Positions 32,750 through 41,427 of a DNA stretch of 64,000 nucleotides are shown here, piece by piece. The stretch is from Actinomadura sp. DC4. GTDB taxonomy: Bacteria > Actinomycetota > Actinomycetes > Streptosporangiales > Streptosporangiaceae. The notes under the pieces were generated by a model. That model had not been told where the DNA came from and did no database searches. It saw nothing but the letters and a program-made list of their open reading frames with translations. The stretch is from positions 186,001-250,000 of the forward strand of contig NZ_JAUEQY010000014.1 in NCBI RefSeq assembly GCF_030406325.1. Reading direction: 5' to 3'. Made by a program: the position numbers and the translations under genes. The first letter of the stretch is position 1. Every line of letters starts with the position of its first letter.

Positions 32750-34606
32750 ATGGAGAATCCAGGGAGCCGGCCCGGTCCGGCGCCTCGATGGTGTTCCTGC
32801 CGTGTTCCCGATGAGGACGGGGAGCGGCACGGCGTCGGCCGCCGGCAGGTGCTCGGCGGGCTCACCGCGGCGGGCGCGCTCGCCCTCGCGGGCTGGCCCG
32901 GCGCGGCGGAGGCGGCGACGACCGCCGGACGCGACTCGGTGACCATCACGATCATGGGCACGTCCGACATCCACAGCCACGCGGTGAACTGGGACTACTA
33001 CCTGGACGCCGCGTACAGCGACAAGGCCGGGAACGTCGTCGGCCTGGCGCGGGTGTCGAGCCTGGTCAAGCAGATCCGCAAGGACCGGGGGCAGGATCGT
33101 ACGCTGCTGTTCGACGCCGGCGACACCATCCAGGGCACCCCGCTCGGGTTCTACTACGCCACCGTCGAGCCGATCACGACCACCGGGCAGATCCACCCGA
33201 TGGCGAGGCAGATGAACGCGCTCGACTACGACGCGGTGGCGCTCGGCAACCACGAGTTCAACTACGGCATCCCGTTCCTGAAAAAGTGGATCAGCCAGAT
33301 GGACGCGCCCGTCCTGGGCGCCAACGCCGTGCACGCGGGCACACGGACACCGGCGTTCGTGCCGTACATCATCAAGAAGATGCACGTCCCCGGGCATCCG
33401 CCGATCCGGGTCGGCCTGCTCGGGTTGACCAACCCCGGCGTCGCCATCTGGGACAAGGCCAACGTCTCCGGCAAGCTGGACTTCCTTGACCTGATCGAGA
33501 CGGCCAAGCGGTGGGTCCCGAAGATCCGCGCACGGGGCGTCGACGTCATGGTCGTCAGCGCGCACGCCGGGGACAGCGGCCTGTCGTCCTACACCGGCGA
33601 CATCCCGGTGGAGAACGCCTCGGCGATGGTGGCCGAGCAGGTCCCCGGAATCGACGCGATCCTCTTCGGGCACGCGCACATCGACGTCCCCCAGCGGTTC
33701 GTGACCAACAAGGTCACCGGCCAGACCGTGGTGATGAGCGAGCCGATGTGCTGGGGCGAGCGACTGTCCGTCTTCGACCTCACGCTGACCCGGGACCGCG
33801 GCCGCTGGAAGGTCACCGGCAAGTCCGCCACGACGGTCAACACCAACACGGTCCAGGAGGACCCGAAGCTCGTCGCGCTGGTCAAGAAGCAGCACGACAA
33901 GGTGGTCGCCTACGTCAACACGGACGTGGCCACCTCCACCGAGACGATGTCGGCGGCGGAGTCGTGCTGGAAGGACACCGCGATCCTCGACTACGTCAAC
34001 CTGGTGCAGACCGAGACGGTGAAGAAGGCCATCGCGGGCACCGACAACGCCTCACTGCCGGTCGTGTCGATCGCCGCGCCGTTCAACCGCGCCGCGACCT
34101 TCCCGGCCGGGCAGGTCACGATCAAGGACATCGCCGGGCTCTACATCTACGACAACACGCTCCTGGGCAGCATCCTGACCGGCGCCCAGATCAAGGCGTA
34201 CCTGGAGTACTCCGCGCGTTACTTCAAGCAGGTCGCGGCGGACGCCCCGGTCGACCCGGCGTCGTGGACCAACGCGAACAACCTGCCCGACTACAACTAC
34301 GACCAGTTCTCCGGCGTGACGTACGACATCGACATCGCCAAGGCGGAGGGGTCCCGCATCCTCGACCTGGCCTACGAGGGGGCGCCGGTCGCCGACGACC
34401 AGCGATTCGTGGTCGCGGTGAACAACTACCGCCAGTCCGGCGGCGGCGGCTTCCCGGGCATCACCACCGCGCCGGTCGTCTACAACGCCCAGGTCGCGAT
34501 CCGCGAGGCGATCGTCGCGTACGCCTCCGAGGCCAAGACCATCGACCCCGCGACCTTTCACGTGGAGAACTGGAAACTGGTCCGCGACGGCGTCCCGGTC
34601 TTCTGA
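32750..34606 (+). CDS. Tat-exported bifunctional metallophosphatase / 5'-nucleotidase
   Basis: The 618-residue secreted enzyme hydrolyses nucleotides or 2',3'-cyclic nucleotides to nucleosides and phosphate. A twin-arginine signal (VGRRQVLGGLTAAGALALAG) follows an unusually long, Cys-containing N-terminal region. The calcineurin-like domain has GTSDIHSH, DAGDTIQG, GNHEFNYG, VVSAHAG and FGHAHIDVP, the dimetal ligands. The C-terminal 5'-nucleotidase domain has NNYRQSGGGGFPG, the nucleoside stacking region. ATG 32750 has GGAAGGAA upstream at an 11-nt spacing. It likely serves phosphate or nucleoside scavenging outside the cell. Confidence 0.93.
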   Translation: MENPGSRPGPAPRWCSCRVPDEDGERHGVGRRQVLGGLTAAGALALAGWPGAAEAATTAGRDSVTITIMGTSDIHSHAVNWDYYLDAAYSDKAGNVVGLARVSSLVKQIRKDRGQDRTLLFDAGDTIQGTPLGFYYATVEPITTTGQIHPMARQMNALDYDAVALGNHEFNYGIPFLKKWISQMDAPVLGANAVHAGTRTPAFVPYIIKKMHVPGHPPIRVGLLGLTNPGVAIWDKANVSGKLDFLDLIETAKRWVPKIRARGVDVMVVSAHAGDSGLSSYTGDIPVENASAMVAEQVPGIDAILFGHAHIDVPQRFVTNKVTGQTVVMSEPMCWGERLSVFDLTLTRDRGRWKVTGKSATTVNTNTVQEDPKLVALVKKQHDKVVAYVNTDVATSTETMSAAESCWKDTAILDYVNLVQTETVKKAIAGTDNASLPVVSIAAPFNRAATFPAGQVTIKDIAGLYIYDNTLLGSILTGAQIKAYLEYSARYFKQVAADAPVDPASWTNANNLPDYNYDQFSGVTYDIDIAKAEGSRILDLAYEGAPVADDQRFVVAVNNYRQSGGGGFPGITTAPVVYNAQVAIREAIVAYASEAKTIDPATFHVENWKLVRDGVPVF

Positions 34607-34611
34607 CGCGG

Positions 34612-34983
34612 TCATTCCTCGCCGGAGAAGCGCTCCCACGCGGACTGCCGGCTCATGCCGAGCGTCTCGCCGATGCGCGCCCAGGTCACGCCCATCGCGC
34701 GTGCCTTGAGCACCCATCCGGCGAGGTTGCGTTCGACCTGCGCGCCCGCCGCCGCGACCCGGGGCAGGTTGGCCAGCACCTCCTCGGGGCTGGTCACCTG
34801 GTCCCAGGGGGCCAGCCGCGAGCCGCCCTCGGGCGGCTTTCCCTCGATCACGAAGGTGCAGAGCCCCACGCACTCATCGCAGATGAACACGCCCGGCCCG
34901 GCCACAAGAGTGCCCACCTCGTTGTCCGGCCGCAGGCAGAACGAGCACTCCGCGATCACTGACTCCTCCGTCACCGCTGACAT
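34612..34983 (-). CDS. Small ClpX-type zinc-finger protein with HTH-like C-terminus
   Basis: The 123 residues begin with a ClpX-type C4 zinc finger (CSFCLRPDNEVGTLV ... ICDECVGLC) and end in a helix-turn-helix-like segment (GVTWARIGETLGMSRQSAWERF). In ClpX the finger mediates dimerisation and adaptor or substrate binding. Joined to an HTH, it may recognise DNA and a protein partner. I chose the ATG 5 nt after GGGAG. Just upstream, in the probable promoter, lies the nested palindrome at 34997-35055, a natural operator candidate. Confidence 0.82.
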   Translation of the reverse strand: MSAVTEESVIAECSFCLRPDNEVGTLVAGPGVFICDECVGLCTFVIEGKPPEGGSRLAPWDQVTSPEEVLANLPRVAAAGAQVERNLAGWVLKARAMGVTWARIGETLGMSRQSAWERFSGEE

Positions 34984-34996
34984 CGCCACTCCCTTG

Positions 34997-35055
34997 TGTC
35001 AGGTGTTTCCTGACGGCGTCAGGCATGACCTTACGCCGTCAGGAAACACCTGACA
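34997..35055. promoter_or_regulatory. Perfect 23-bp inverted repeat with nested GTCAGG/CCTGAC hairpins
   Basis: Arms 34997-35019 and 35033-35055 are perfect inverted copies of 23 bp around a 13-nt loop. Each arm is itself a hairpin (GTCAGG-n5-CCTGAC), so four CCTGAC half-sites are stacked. It sits 14 nt before the ClpX-finger/HTH gene and 5 nt after the stop of the 35061 gene. It could be a terminator for the latter, an operator for the former, or both. Confidence 0.8.
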
Positions 35056-35060
35056 AGCTT

Positions 35061-36593
35061 CTAGGTGGCGAGCAGGGGGCCGGTCATCTCCCGCAGCCAG
35101 CGGCCGCGGTCCTCCGGTGGGCCCCAGGAGTCCTCGACGCGGCAGACGAGGAGGGCGCGTGCGGGGATGTTCCGGCGCGCGTACGCGGTCAGCTTGTGGT
35201 GGCCGTCGAGGATGACGTTCACCAGGAACCGCTCCTCGCACTCGGCCTCGACGTCGATGACCTCACCCCAGGTCAGCAGCACGGCCGCCGGGCGCCGGCC
35301 GGCCTCGATGTCGCCTTCGAAACCGGCGACCGTCTCCTCGGCCAGGGCGTCCAGGGGGCGGGTGGGGAGGACCGCGCCGTACGCGGGGCCGGGGATCGGG
35401 GCGCGGAGCTGGAAGTGGTCGGTGCCGGGCCACTGCGTGACGGGGTCGTCGTCGGCGAAGCCCTCCTCGGAGTCGCGCAGCGCGATCCGCCGGTACCACC
35501 ACGCGGCCTCCGGGTCGTCCACGTGTTCCAGGTCGAGGTCGGCCAGGGCGAGCAGATAGTGGCCGGAGCGCAGCCCGCCCAGGAGCGGGGCGGCGGCGTC
35601 GATCAGCTCCGCGGTCAGCGCGGGCACGTCGCGCAGCGTCTCCCGCAGCCGCCCTGACAGCGCCGCCGCCTGCTCATCGGGCCAGCCGATCAGGCGCAGA
35701 TTCGTCTCGCACGTCCCGCAGTCGGAGCCGACGTGGTAGACCGGCGTACCGGCCATGACCAGGGACTTGTCCCAGACTGGCCACGACGAGCCCGGCGACG
35801 GCGGGTCGTGCTCGATGCCGATCCGGCCCGCGCCGTCCCGCAGGATCAGCCGCGCGCGTACGGCGTCGAGCCGTTCGACGTCGGTGACGCGGGGCGGGGA
35901 GGGCGGCTCCGGCCGCGCCCAGGCCCGGCGGATGGCCTCCACGGGGTCCCCCGTCAACGGGAGTACCGGCTCGCGGCCGGTCAACCGGACCAGCGCGTGG
36001 TGGAGGTTCCAGACGGGACCCGGCTCAGGAGTACGGGCCAGCAGCGCGCGCAGGGACGGGATCGCGGACGGGTCGCCCATCAGCTCCAGGGCGACGGTGA
36101 ACGCACCGTGTTCGAGACCGGCCAGGCCGGGCAGGCGCGCCACGATCTCGCCGGTGTACGCGGTGGCGCGCAGGCGGCCGAGCGCGATCGCGGCCGGGCC
36201 CCGCACGCCCGGTGTGTCCAGGTGTCGCGCGACGAGCGGCGCGAGCGACTCCTCCGCCGAGAAGCCCGCGGCGTCGACGGCGACGCGGACCTCTTCGGCC
36301 TCCGTCAGGAGACGAGCGAGGTGGTCTTCGGGAATCCGGACGTCAGGCCCGGTCAGCGTCCGCACCAGGTCCATGGCGTCCGGGCCGGTCGTGCCCGGGA
36401 GCAGGCCGAGGAGTACGGTCCAGGCGCCGATCCGGCCGAGCAGCCAGGACAGCCGCCGCCGCTCCTCACGCGCCGCCACCGCGTAGCGGGCGCGTACGAG
36501 CTCCGGAAGGTCGTCGGGGGGCTCGCGCGCCAGCCGTTCCAGCGCCGTCCACGGGTCCTGGGCCGAGACGGCGTGGACGAGCAACTCGGTCAT
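35061..36593 (-). CDS. HEAT-like repeat protein of unknown function
   Basis: This 510-residue cytoplasmic protein has an N-terminal ~230 residues of helical repeats (RGPAAIALGRLRATAYTGEI, ALELMGDPSAIPSLRALL) like HEAT/PBS scaffolds. The C-terminal half contains SDCGTCETNLRLIGWP (two cysteines) and VNVILDGHHKLTAYARR. The DGHHK segment resembles substrate-contact loops of ParB/Srx-type or DGHH-containing proteins, but I cannot name the family. It starts at a TGATG overlap with the SRPBCC gene, so the two are translationally coupled. Confidence 0.65.
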   Translation of the reverse strand: MTELLVHAVSAQDPWTALERLAREPPDDLPELVRARYAVAAREERRRLSWLLGRIGAWTVLLGLLPGTTGPDAMDLVRTLTGPDVRIPEDHLARLLTEAEEVRVAVDAAGFSAEESLAPLVARHLDTPGVRGPAAIALGRLRATAYTGEIVARLPGLAGLEHGAFTVALELMGDPSAIPSLRALLARTPEPGPVWNLHHALVRLTGREPVLPLTGDPVEAIRRAWARPEPPSPPRVTDVERLDAVRARLILRDGAGRIGIEHDPPSPGSSWPVWDKSLVMAGTPVYHVGSDCGTCETNLRLIGWPDEQAAALSGRLRETLRDVPALTAELIDAAAPLLGGLRSGHYLLALADLDLEHVDDPEAAWWYRRIALRDSEEGFADDDPVTQWPGTDHFQLRAPIPGPAYGAVLPTRPLDALAEETVAGFEGDIEAGRRPAAVLLTWGEVIDVEAECEERFLVNVILDGHHKLTAYARRNIPARALLVCRVEDSWGPPEDRGRWLREMTGPLLAT

Positions 36594-37039
36594 CAGCCTG
36601 CTTCGACGGCCTTCTTGATACGCGCCGCGAAGGCGTCGGCGTCCTTGCGGGCCGCCCTGAGGGCCAGGCCGGCGATGAGCTTTCCGGCGCCGTGGCCTTC
36701 GAGGACGTTGAAGATGCGCAGGCGGGTCGTGCCCTCGGCGGCCGGGGTCAGGTCGTAGCCGCCCTCGGTCGCCGTCACCAGGTTCTTGGAGAGCTCGGTC
36801 CAGCGGATCTTGGTGGACGGCTCGAACTCGGTGATGCGGAACTCCCGCTTGGACGTCATCCCGGCGTCCTTGACCGTGCTGGCGTACACGGTGCCCACGG
36901 CGGTGGGGCCGTCCGTGAGCTTGGCGATCTCCTGGACGCGCGGGCTGAACTTGGGATCGTTCTCACCGTCGGCGAGGAACGCGAAGACCTCCTCGATGGG
37001 ACGGTCGATCTCGGTCGTCGCTTCGAACTGACCGGCCAT
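36593..37039 (-). CDS. SRPBCC-superfamily (START-like) protein
   Basis: This 148-residue protein starts with the family's FEATTEIDRPIEEVFAFLAD, continues with FEPSTKIRWTEL and GTTRLRIFNVLEGHG, and ends with the long C-terminal helix. The fold binds a hydrophobic ligand. In streptomycete clusters such proteins include polyketide cyclases, but many have no known role. ATG 37039 has GGAGA upstream. It follows the SARP gene by 72 nt in the same direction and could be part of the adjacent biosynthetic cluster; that is inference. Confidence 0.85.
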   Translation of the reverse strand: MAGQFEATTEIDRPIEEVFAFLADGENDPKFSPRVQEIAKLTDGPTAVGTVYASTVKDAGMTSKREFRITEFEPSTKIRWTELSKNLVTATEGGYDLTPAAEGTTRLRIFNVLEGHGAGKLIAGLALRAARKDADAFAARIKKAVEAG

Positions 37040-37111
37040 GGAACTCTCCTCTGATCTGCCGCTGACGCGGCGTGCAGGGCGAGTGTACGGAACCACGAAC
37101 AGCCGTACAGG

Positions 37112-39022
37112 TCACGGTCCCGCGCTCAGAGCCTGCTCCGGCTCGCAGGACGGGCCGAGCAGGGGGCGGCGCGAAAGCGTCTCCGGCACGAGCAGCGCGC
37201 CGATGGTCTCGCGGCAGCGTTCCGGGCCGTCGATCTCCCAGGCGCGTTCGCGCGCGTAGACGCGTACGAGATCGTGGAAGCGGTAGCGGAGCCGGTACGC
37301 GGCGTCTCGGCCGGTCGCCTCGAGTAAGCGGGCGTCCACGAGCTGTTCCATCAGGTCGGCCGCCTCCTCCGGAGGCACGCCGAGCATCGGCGCGGCCCGC
37401 GACGCCGCGAAGTCGGGGGCGTTCAGCAGGCCCAGGCAGCGGAACAGCCGGGCGGCCCGCGGGCCGAGCGCCCGGTACGACAGCGCGATGCTGGAGCGGA
37501 CCGCCAGCGACCCGTGGGTCAGCTCGTCCAGCCGCCGGCGTTCGTCGGAGAGGCGTTCGGACAGGTCGGCGAGGGTCCAGTGCGGTTTGGCGGCCAGCCG
37601 TGAGGCGGCGATCCGCAGCGCCAGCGGCAGCCGGCCGCACAGCGCCGCCAGCCGTACGGCCTCCGCCGCCTCGGCGGCGACCCGCTTCGGCGCGAGCGTG
37701 CGGTACAGCAGGGCGACCGCCTGCTCGTCGGAGAAGACGCCCAGCTCGACGTGGGCGGCCCCCGACAGCCCGGTGAGGCGGAACCGGCTCGTGATCAGCG
37801 CGGCCGCCGGCCCGTCGCCCGGGAGCAACGGCTGGACCTGCGTCTCGTCGTGGGCGTTGTCGAGGACGACCAGGACACGCCGGCCCGCCAGCAGGTGGCG
37901 GTACATCTCGGCGCGTTCCTCCCCGCCCGCGGGGATGATCGTGAGGTCCGCGCCCAGGTGGCGGAGGAAATGCCCCAGGACCTCGCGAGGTTCGCGGGGC
38001 GCCCGGCCCAGCCCGCCCAGGTCCGCGTAGAGCTGGCCGTCGTGGAACTCCCCGGCCGACGTGTGCGCGACCCGTACGGCGAGAGCGGTCTTGCCGACCC
38101 CGCCCGGCCCGCTCACCGCGACGATGGCCAGGTCCGTACGGCCGGCCGGGCGCAGGCTCGCGGCGAGTTCGCGCACCTGTTCCGTACGGCCGGTGAAGTC
38201 GGGAAGGTCGTGCGGCAGCATGCGGGGACGGGCCGGTACGGCGACGGGGCGTGGCTCGGCCTCGGGGTCGGGGAGCGTGCCACGCAGGATCGCCTCGTGG
38301 GTGGCCCGGAGTTCGGGGCCGGGCTCGACGCCGACCTGCTCGACCAGCAGGTCGCGGGCGGCGCGGAAGACCGCCAGCGCGTCGCTCTGCCGGCCGCCGC
38401 GGTACAAGGCGGACATCAGCAGGCAGCGCAGGCGCTCGCGCAGGGGATGGGCGGCCACGAGCGCGGTCAGCTCGCCGATCGCGGCCTCGGCGCCCTCGTA
38501 CTCCAGCTCCAGTTCCAGGTACCGCTCGATGAGGGTCAGCCGCCGTTCGTCCCAGCGCGCGACGACCGGGCGGAGGACGGCGCTCGCCATGCCCTCCAGG
38601 ACCGAGCCGCGCCACAGGCCGACCGCCTTGCGCAGCCGGGCCGCGGCGCCGCGCCCGTCACCGGCCAGGGCCATCTCCTCGGCCGCCGCGGCGTACGCGT
38701 CGACGGTGTCGAGGTCGAGGTTCACCAGTTCGGGGACCAGCCGGTATCCCGGCGGCACGGTCATGATCACCGGTGCCCCGGCGAGCACGGCCCGCAGCCG
38801 TGAGACGCAGATCGCGATCTGGTTCACCGCGGTGGGCGGCGGGTCCGCCCACACGGTGTCGACGAGCCGGTCGATGCCCACGACGTTCCCGCGGTTGAGG
38901 AGGAGCAGCGCGAGCGTGGTCTGCTGCCGCCCGGCGGGGATGCGGACCGGCCGCTCTCCGACCCGTACGTCCAGCGGTCCGAGGATCCGGGCCGTGACGA
39001 TCGGCGGCGGCCCGTCAGGCAC
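37112..39022 (-). CDS. SARP/AfsR-type activator with NB-ARC domain
   Basis: The 636 residues comprise a winged-helix DNA-binding domain (LGPLDVRVGERPVRIPAGRQ, about 10-95), a bacterial transcriptional activator domain (about 100-245) and an NB-ARC ATPase with Walker A SGPGGVGKT (304-312) and LVVLDNAHDE. A short C-terminal extension lacks the long TPR region of full AfsR. SARPs activate secondary-metabolite operons by binding heptameric direct repeats overlapping the -35 box. The GTG start overlaps the stop of the upstream methyltransferase gene by 8 nt, which ties it to that cluster. Confidence 0.93.
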   Translation of the reverse strand: MPDGPPPIVTARILGPLDVRVGERPVRIPAGRQQTTLALLLLNRGNVVGIDRLVDTVWADPPPTAVNQIAICVSRLRAVLAGAPVIMTVPPGYRLVPELVNLDLDTVDAYAAAAEEMALAGDGRGAAARLRKAVGLWRGSVLEGMASAVLRPVVARWDERRLTLIERYLELELEYEGAEAAIGELTALVAAHPLRERLRCLLMSALYRGGRQSDALAVFRAARDLLVEQVGVEPGPELRATHEAILRGTLPDPEAEPRPVAVPARPRMLPHDLPDFTGRTEQVRELAASLRPAGRTDLAIVAVSGPGGVGKTALAVRVAHTSAGEFHDGQLYADLGGLGRAPREPREVLGHFLRHLGADLTIIPAGGEERAEMYRHLLAGRRVLVVLDNAHDETQVQPLLPGDGPAAALITSRFRLTGLSGAAHVELGVFSDEQAVALLYRTLAPKRVAAEAAEAVRLAALCGRLPLALRIAASRLAAKPHWTLADLSERLSDERRRLDELTHGSLAVRSSIALSYRALGPRAARLFRCLGLLNAPDFAASRAAPMLGVPPEEAADLMEQLVDARLLEATGRDAAYRLRYRFHDLVRVYARERAWEIDGPERCRETIGALLVPETLSRRPLLGPSCEPEQALSAGP

Positions 39023-39770
39023 GCCGGTAGGCCCCTATGTAGCTGCCGGCCTCGGATGTCACGCGTCTCCAGGACTTGGTGCGGACGTCGAACTTGACGC
39101 CCGTACGGTCCACGGGCGTCAGGCCCGACTCGCCGGCCACCGCGTCGACCTCGGCCGGCGTCACGAACATCCGGTAGTGGTGGGTGCCGCGCGGGATCCA
39201 GCGCAGGACGTACTCCGCGGCGAAGATCACCGTCAGCGCGCTGCGTACGGTCCGGTTGATCGTGCTGACCACGAGCAGGCCGCCGGGGCGTACGAGCTCG
39301 CCGCACGAGCGCAGGAAGACCGGGACGTCCGCCACGTGCTCGGCCACCTCCAGGGAGACGACGACGTCGAAGCGCTCGCCGGCCGCGGCGAGCTCCTCGG
39401 CGGCGGCGACGCGGTAGTCGATGTCCAGGCCGGTCTCGGTGGCGTGCCGGCTCGCGGCGGCGATGTTGGAGGGCGCCACGTCCACGCCGACCACGCGCGC
39501 GCCCCAGCGGGCCAGCGGCTCGGCGACGTAGCCGCCGCCGCAGCCGACGTCGGCGACGCTCAGCCCGGTCAGGGGGCGCTCCTCCGTACCATCGGGCACG
39601 TCGAGGTGGGCGAGCACGACCTCGCGGATGTAGTCCTGGCGCAGGGTGCTCTCGCGGTTGAGCTGGCGGAAGCCCTTGGTGGGCGTCCACCACTCCTCGG
39701 CCAGGGCGTCGAAGTGCGCGGCCTGCCGCCGGTTCACCGAGGTCGGTCCGGTCGCCTCGCTCATGTTCAT
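39015..39770 (-). CDS. UbiG-like class I SAM-dependent methyltransferase
   Basis: The 251 residues carry SAM motif I (VADVGCGGGYVAEPLARWGA) and the UbiG signatures HFDALAEEWWTPTKGFRQLN, VSLEVAEHVADV and RVTSEAGSYIGAYRRA. UbiG methylates ubiquinone precursors, but actinomycetes use menaquinone, so this enzyme more likely O-methylates a cluster product. ATG 39770 overlaps the MFS stop codon as ATGA; an ATG 6 nt later has a better-spaced GAGG. The 3' end overlaps the SARP start. Confidence 0.9.
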   Translation of the reverse strand: MNMSEATGPTSVNRRQAAHFDALAEEWWTPTKGFRQLNRESTLRQDYIREVVLAHLDVPDGTEERPLTGLSVADVGCGGGYVAEPLARWGARVVGVDVAPSNIAAASRHATETGLDIDYRVAAAEELAAAGERFDVVVSLEVAEHVADVPVFLRSCGELVRPGGLLVVSTINRTVRSALTVIFAAEYVLRWIPRGTHHYRMFVTPAEVDAVAGESGLTPVDRTGVKFDVRTKSWRRVTSEAGSYIGAYRRA

Positions 39771-40984
39771 TTCCTCACTTCTCCCTGGGTTCTCGTGGCC
39801 CGCGACGAGCGGGCGAGCAGCCAGCCGCCCACGACCGCGCAGACGACGGCGGAGACGGCGAACGGGCTGCGCGCGCCGGCCAGGTCGGCCAGCTCGCCGG
39901 ACAGTGGCGCGCCGGCGGCGGTCGTGCCGAACATCAGCAGATAGAAGGTCGCGAAGGCGCGGGCGCGGTACTCCAGCGGAGCGCCGGTCTGGATGAGCAC
40001 GTTGGCGATCGAGGTGAGCGCCCCGATCACCGCTCCGGCCAGCGCGGCCAGTACGAGCAGCGCGGCGAACGACCTCGGCACGAGCAGCCCGGCGTTGCAC
40101 ACGGCCAGGGCCAGGATCGCCGCGGTGAACGCGCGGCTCGACAGCCTGCGGTACTTCAGCAGGAGCAGTCCGGAGCCGAGCGCGCCCGCCGCGACGGCGC
40201 TGAGCAGGGCGGACAGACGCGTCGCGTCGTCCCCGTACAGCGAGGCCGACAGGAGCGGGATCGTCACCTGCTCGTTGATGGCCACGAGGGAGACGACGAG
40301 GAAGGCGATCACCGCTACGGCGAAGTCGCGGTCGCGCATGCAGACCCGCATCGCCGCGAGCCAGCCGCTCCGGTCGGGCTTCTTGGCCGGTACGGGGACG
40401 AGCGAGTGGCGGAGGGCGACCAGCGTGCCGGCGGCGACGAAGAAAGAGACGCTGTTGATCGCGATGCACGTGGCGGGCCCGACCGTGGAGATCATGGCGA
40501 CGGCGAGGAGCGGCCCGGCGAACCGCGACACGTTGTAGATCATGCCGGTGGCGACGATGGCGCTCGGCCACCGCTGCAGCCCGACGAGCTCGGGCAGGAA
40601 CCGCTGCCGTGCCGGCGCCTCGAACGCGGTCACCGTACCGGCCAGGAGCACCGCGAGGAGGATCAGCCCGAGGTTGCCGCCCCAGAGCAGATAGCCGCCG
40701 AAGAAACCGGCGAAGATGATGCCTAAGGCCAGGTTGACGCGGATGCAGAGGCGTAACGCGTCGATCCGGTCGGCGACCGTCGAGGCGTACGGGGTGAGCA
40801 GGACGAGCGCGAGCATCCCGGCACCGGTCACGACGCCGAGGGCGAGACCGCTGCGCCCGTCCCGCAGCAGGATGTACGGCAGCGCCGTGCGGTAGACCCA
40901 GTTGCCGACTCCGGACAGCACCTGCCCGCTCAGGAATACGCGGTATCCGGCGGACGGCCGCCTTTCCGTCGCCGTCTGCGTCAT
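39767..40984 (-). CDS. MFS exporter (EntS-like)
   Basis: The 405-residue transporter has about 12 hydrophobic helices. The start RVFLSGQVLSGVGNWVYRTA and the loop TPYASTVADRIDALRLCIRVN follow the MFS_3/EntS subfamily, which exports siderophores, macrolides and other small products. AFEAPARQRFLPELVG is the typical loop after helix 4. It overlaps the thioesterase (ATGA) upstream and the methyltransferase (ATGA) downstream, so its cargo is most likely the product of this operon. Confidence 0.9.
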   Translation of the reverse strand: MTQTATERRPSAGYRVFLSGQVLSGVGNWVYRTALPYILLRDGRSGLALGVVTGAGMLALVLLTPYASTVADRIDALRLCIRVNLALGIIFAGFFGGYLLWGGNLGLILLAVLLAGTVTAFEAPARQRFLPELVGLQRWPSAIVATGMIYNVSRFAGPLLAVAMISTVGPATCIAINSVSFFVAAGTLVALRHSLVPVPAKKPDRSGWLAAMRVCMRDRDFAVAVIAFLVVSLVAINEQVTIPLLSASLYGDDATRLSALLSAVAAGALGSGLLLLKYRRLSSRAFTAAILALAVCNAGLLVPRSFAALLVLAALAGAVIGALTSIANVLIQTGAPLEYRARAFATFYLLMFGTTAAGAPLSGELADLAGARSPFAVSAVVCAVVGGWLLARSSRATRTQGEVRK

Positions 40985-41427
40985 TTCATCGGGTTGGATT
41001 CGGGCTTCATGGGGAAGACGATCTGAATGCCCGCGACCGAGCACATGAGGGTTCCATCGACGTCACAGAATTCGACGTTGACGTGAATCGCCTGCCGTGT
41101 CTTCTGCGTCACCTTTCCGGTGATCCAGAGTACGCCTTTTCTCATGGGGCGATAGAACGTGACGTTCATCTGGATGGTGCGGAAGACGTTCTCGTCCTCG
41201 AGCACCGTCATCGTCGTGTGGCCCATCACCTGGTCGGCGAGCGCGCCGAGGTACCCCCCGAAGAGCTGGCCGCCGATGGTGAAGAAGTCCGGATCGATCT
41301 CCCACTTGGTGACCACCTGGCCGGTCTGCCAGGAAACGATGTCGGGAAGACGGAGTATTTCAACGACCGTTGGCTTGTTGGCCTGGCCGGCTTTGATTTT
41401 GTCGAGACGATCCGTCCAGATTGTCAT
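40981..41427 (-). CDS. Hotdog-fold (PaaI/4HBT-type) thioesterase
   Basis: This 148-residue protein has the central helix segment FFTIGGQLFGGYLGALADQV and the strands QMNVTFYRPMRKGVLWITGKV and AIHVNVEFCDVDGTLMCS. It would hydrolyse an acyl-CoA or acyl-ACP thioester, and the cluster context suggests release of the acyl chain made or extended by the KAS III enzyme. It begins a tightly overlapped sub-operon (thioesterase, MFS, methyltransferase, SARP) after a 303-nt gap that may hold its own promoter. Confidence 0.85.
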   Translation of the reverse strand: MTIWTDRLDKIKAGQANKPTVVEILRLPDIVSWQTGQVVTKWEIDPDFFTIGGQLFGGYLGALADQVMGHTTMTVLEDENVFRTIQMNVTFYRPMRKGVLWITGKVTQKTRQAIHVNVEFCDVDGTLMCSVAGIQIVFPMKPESNPMK

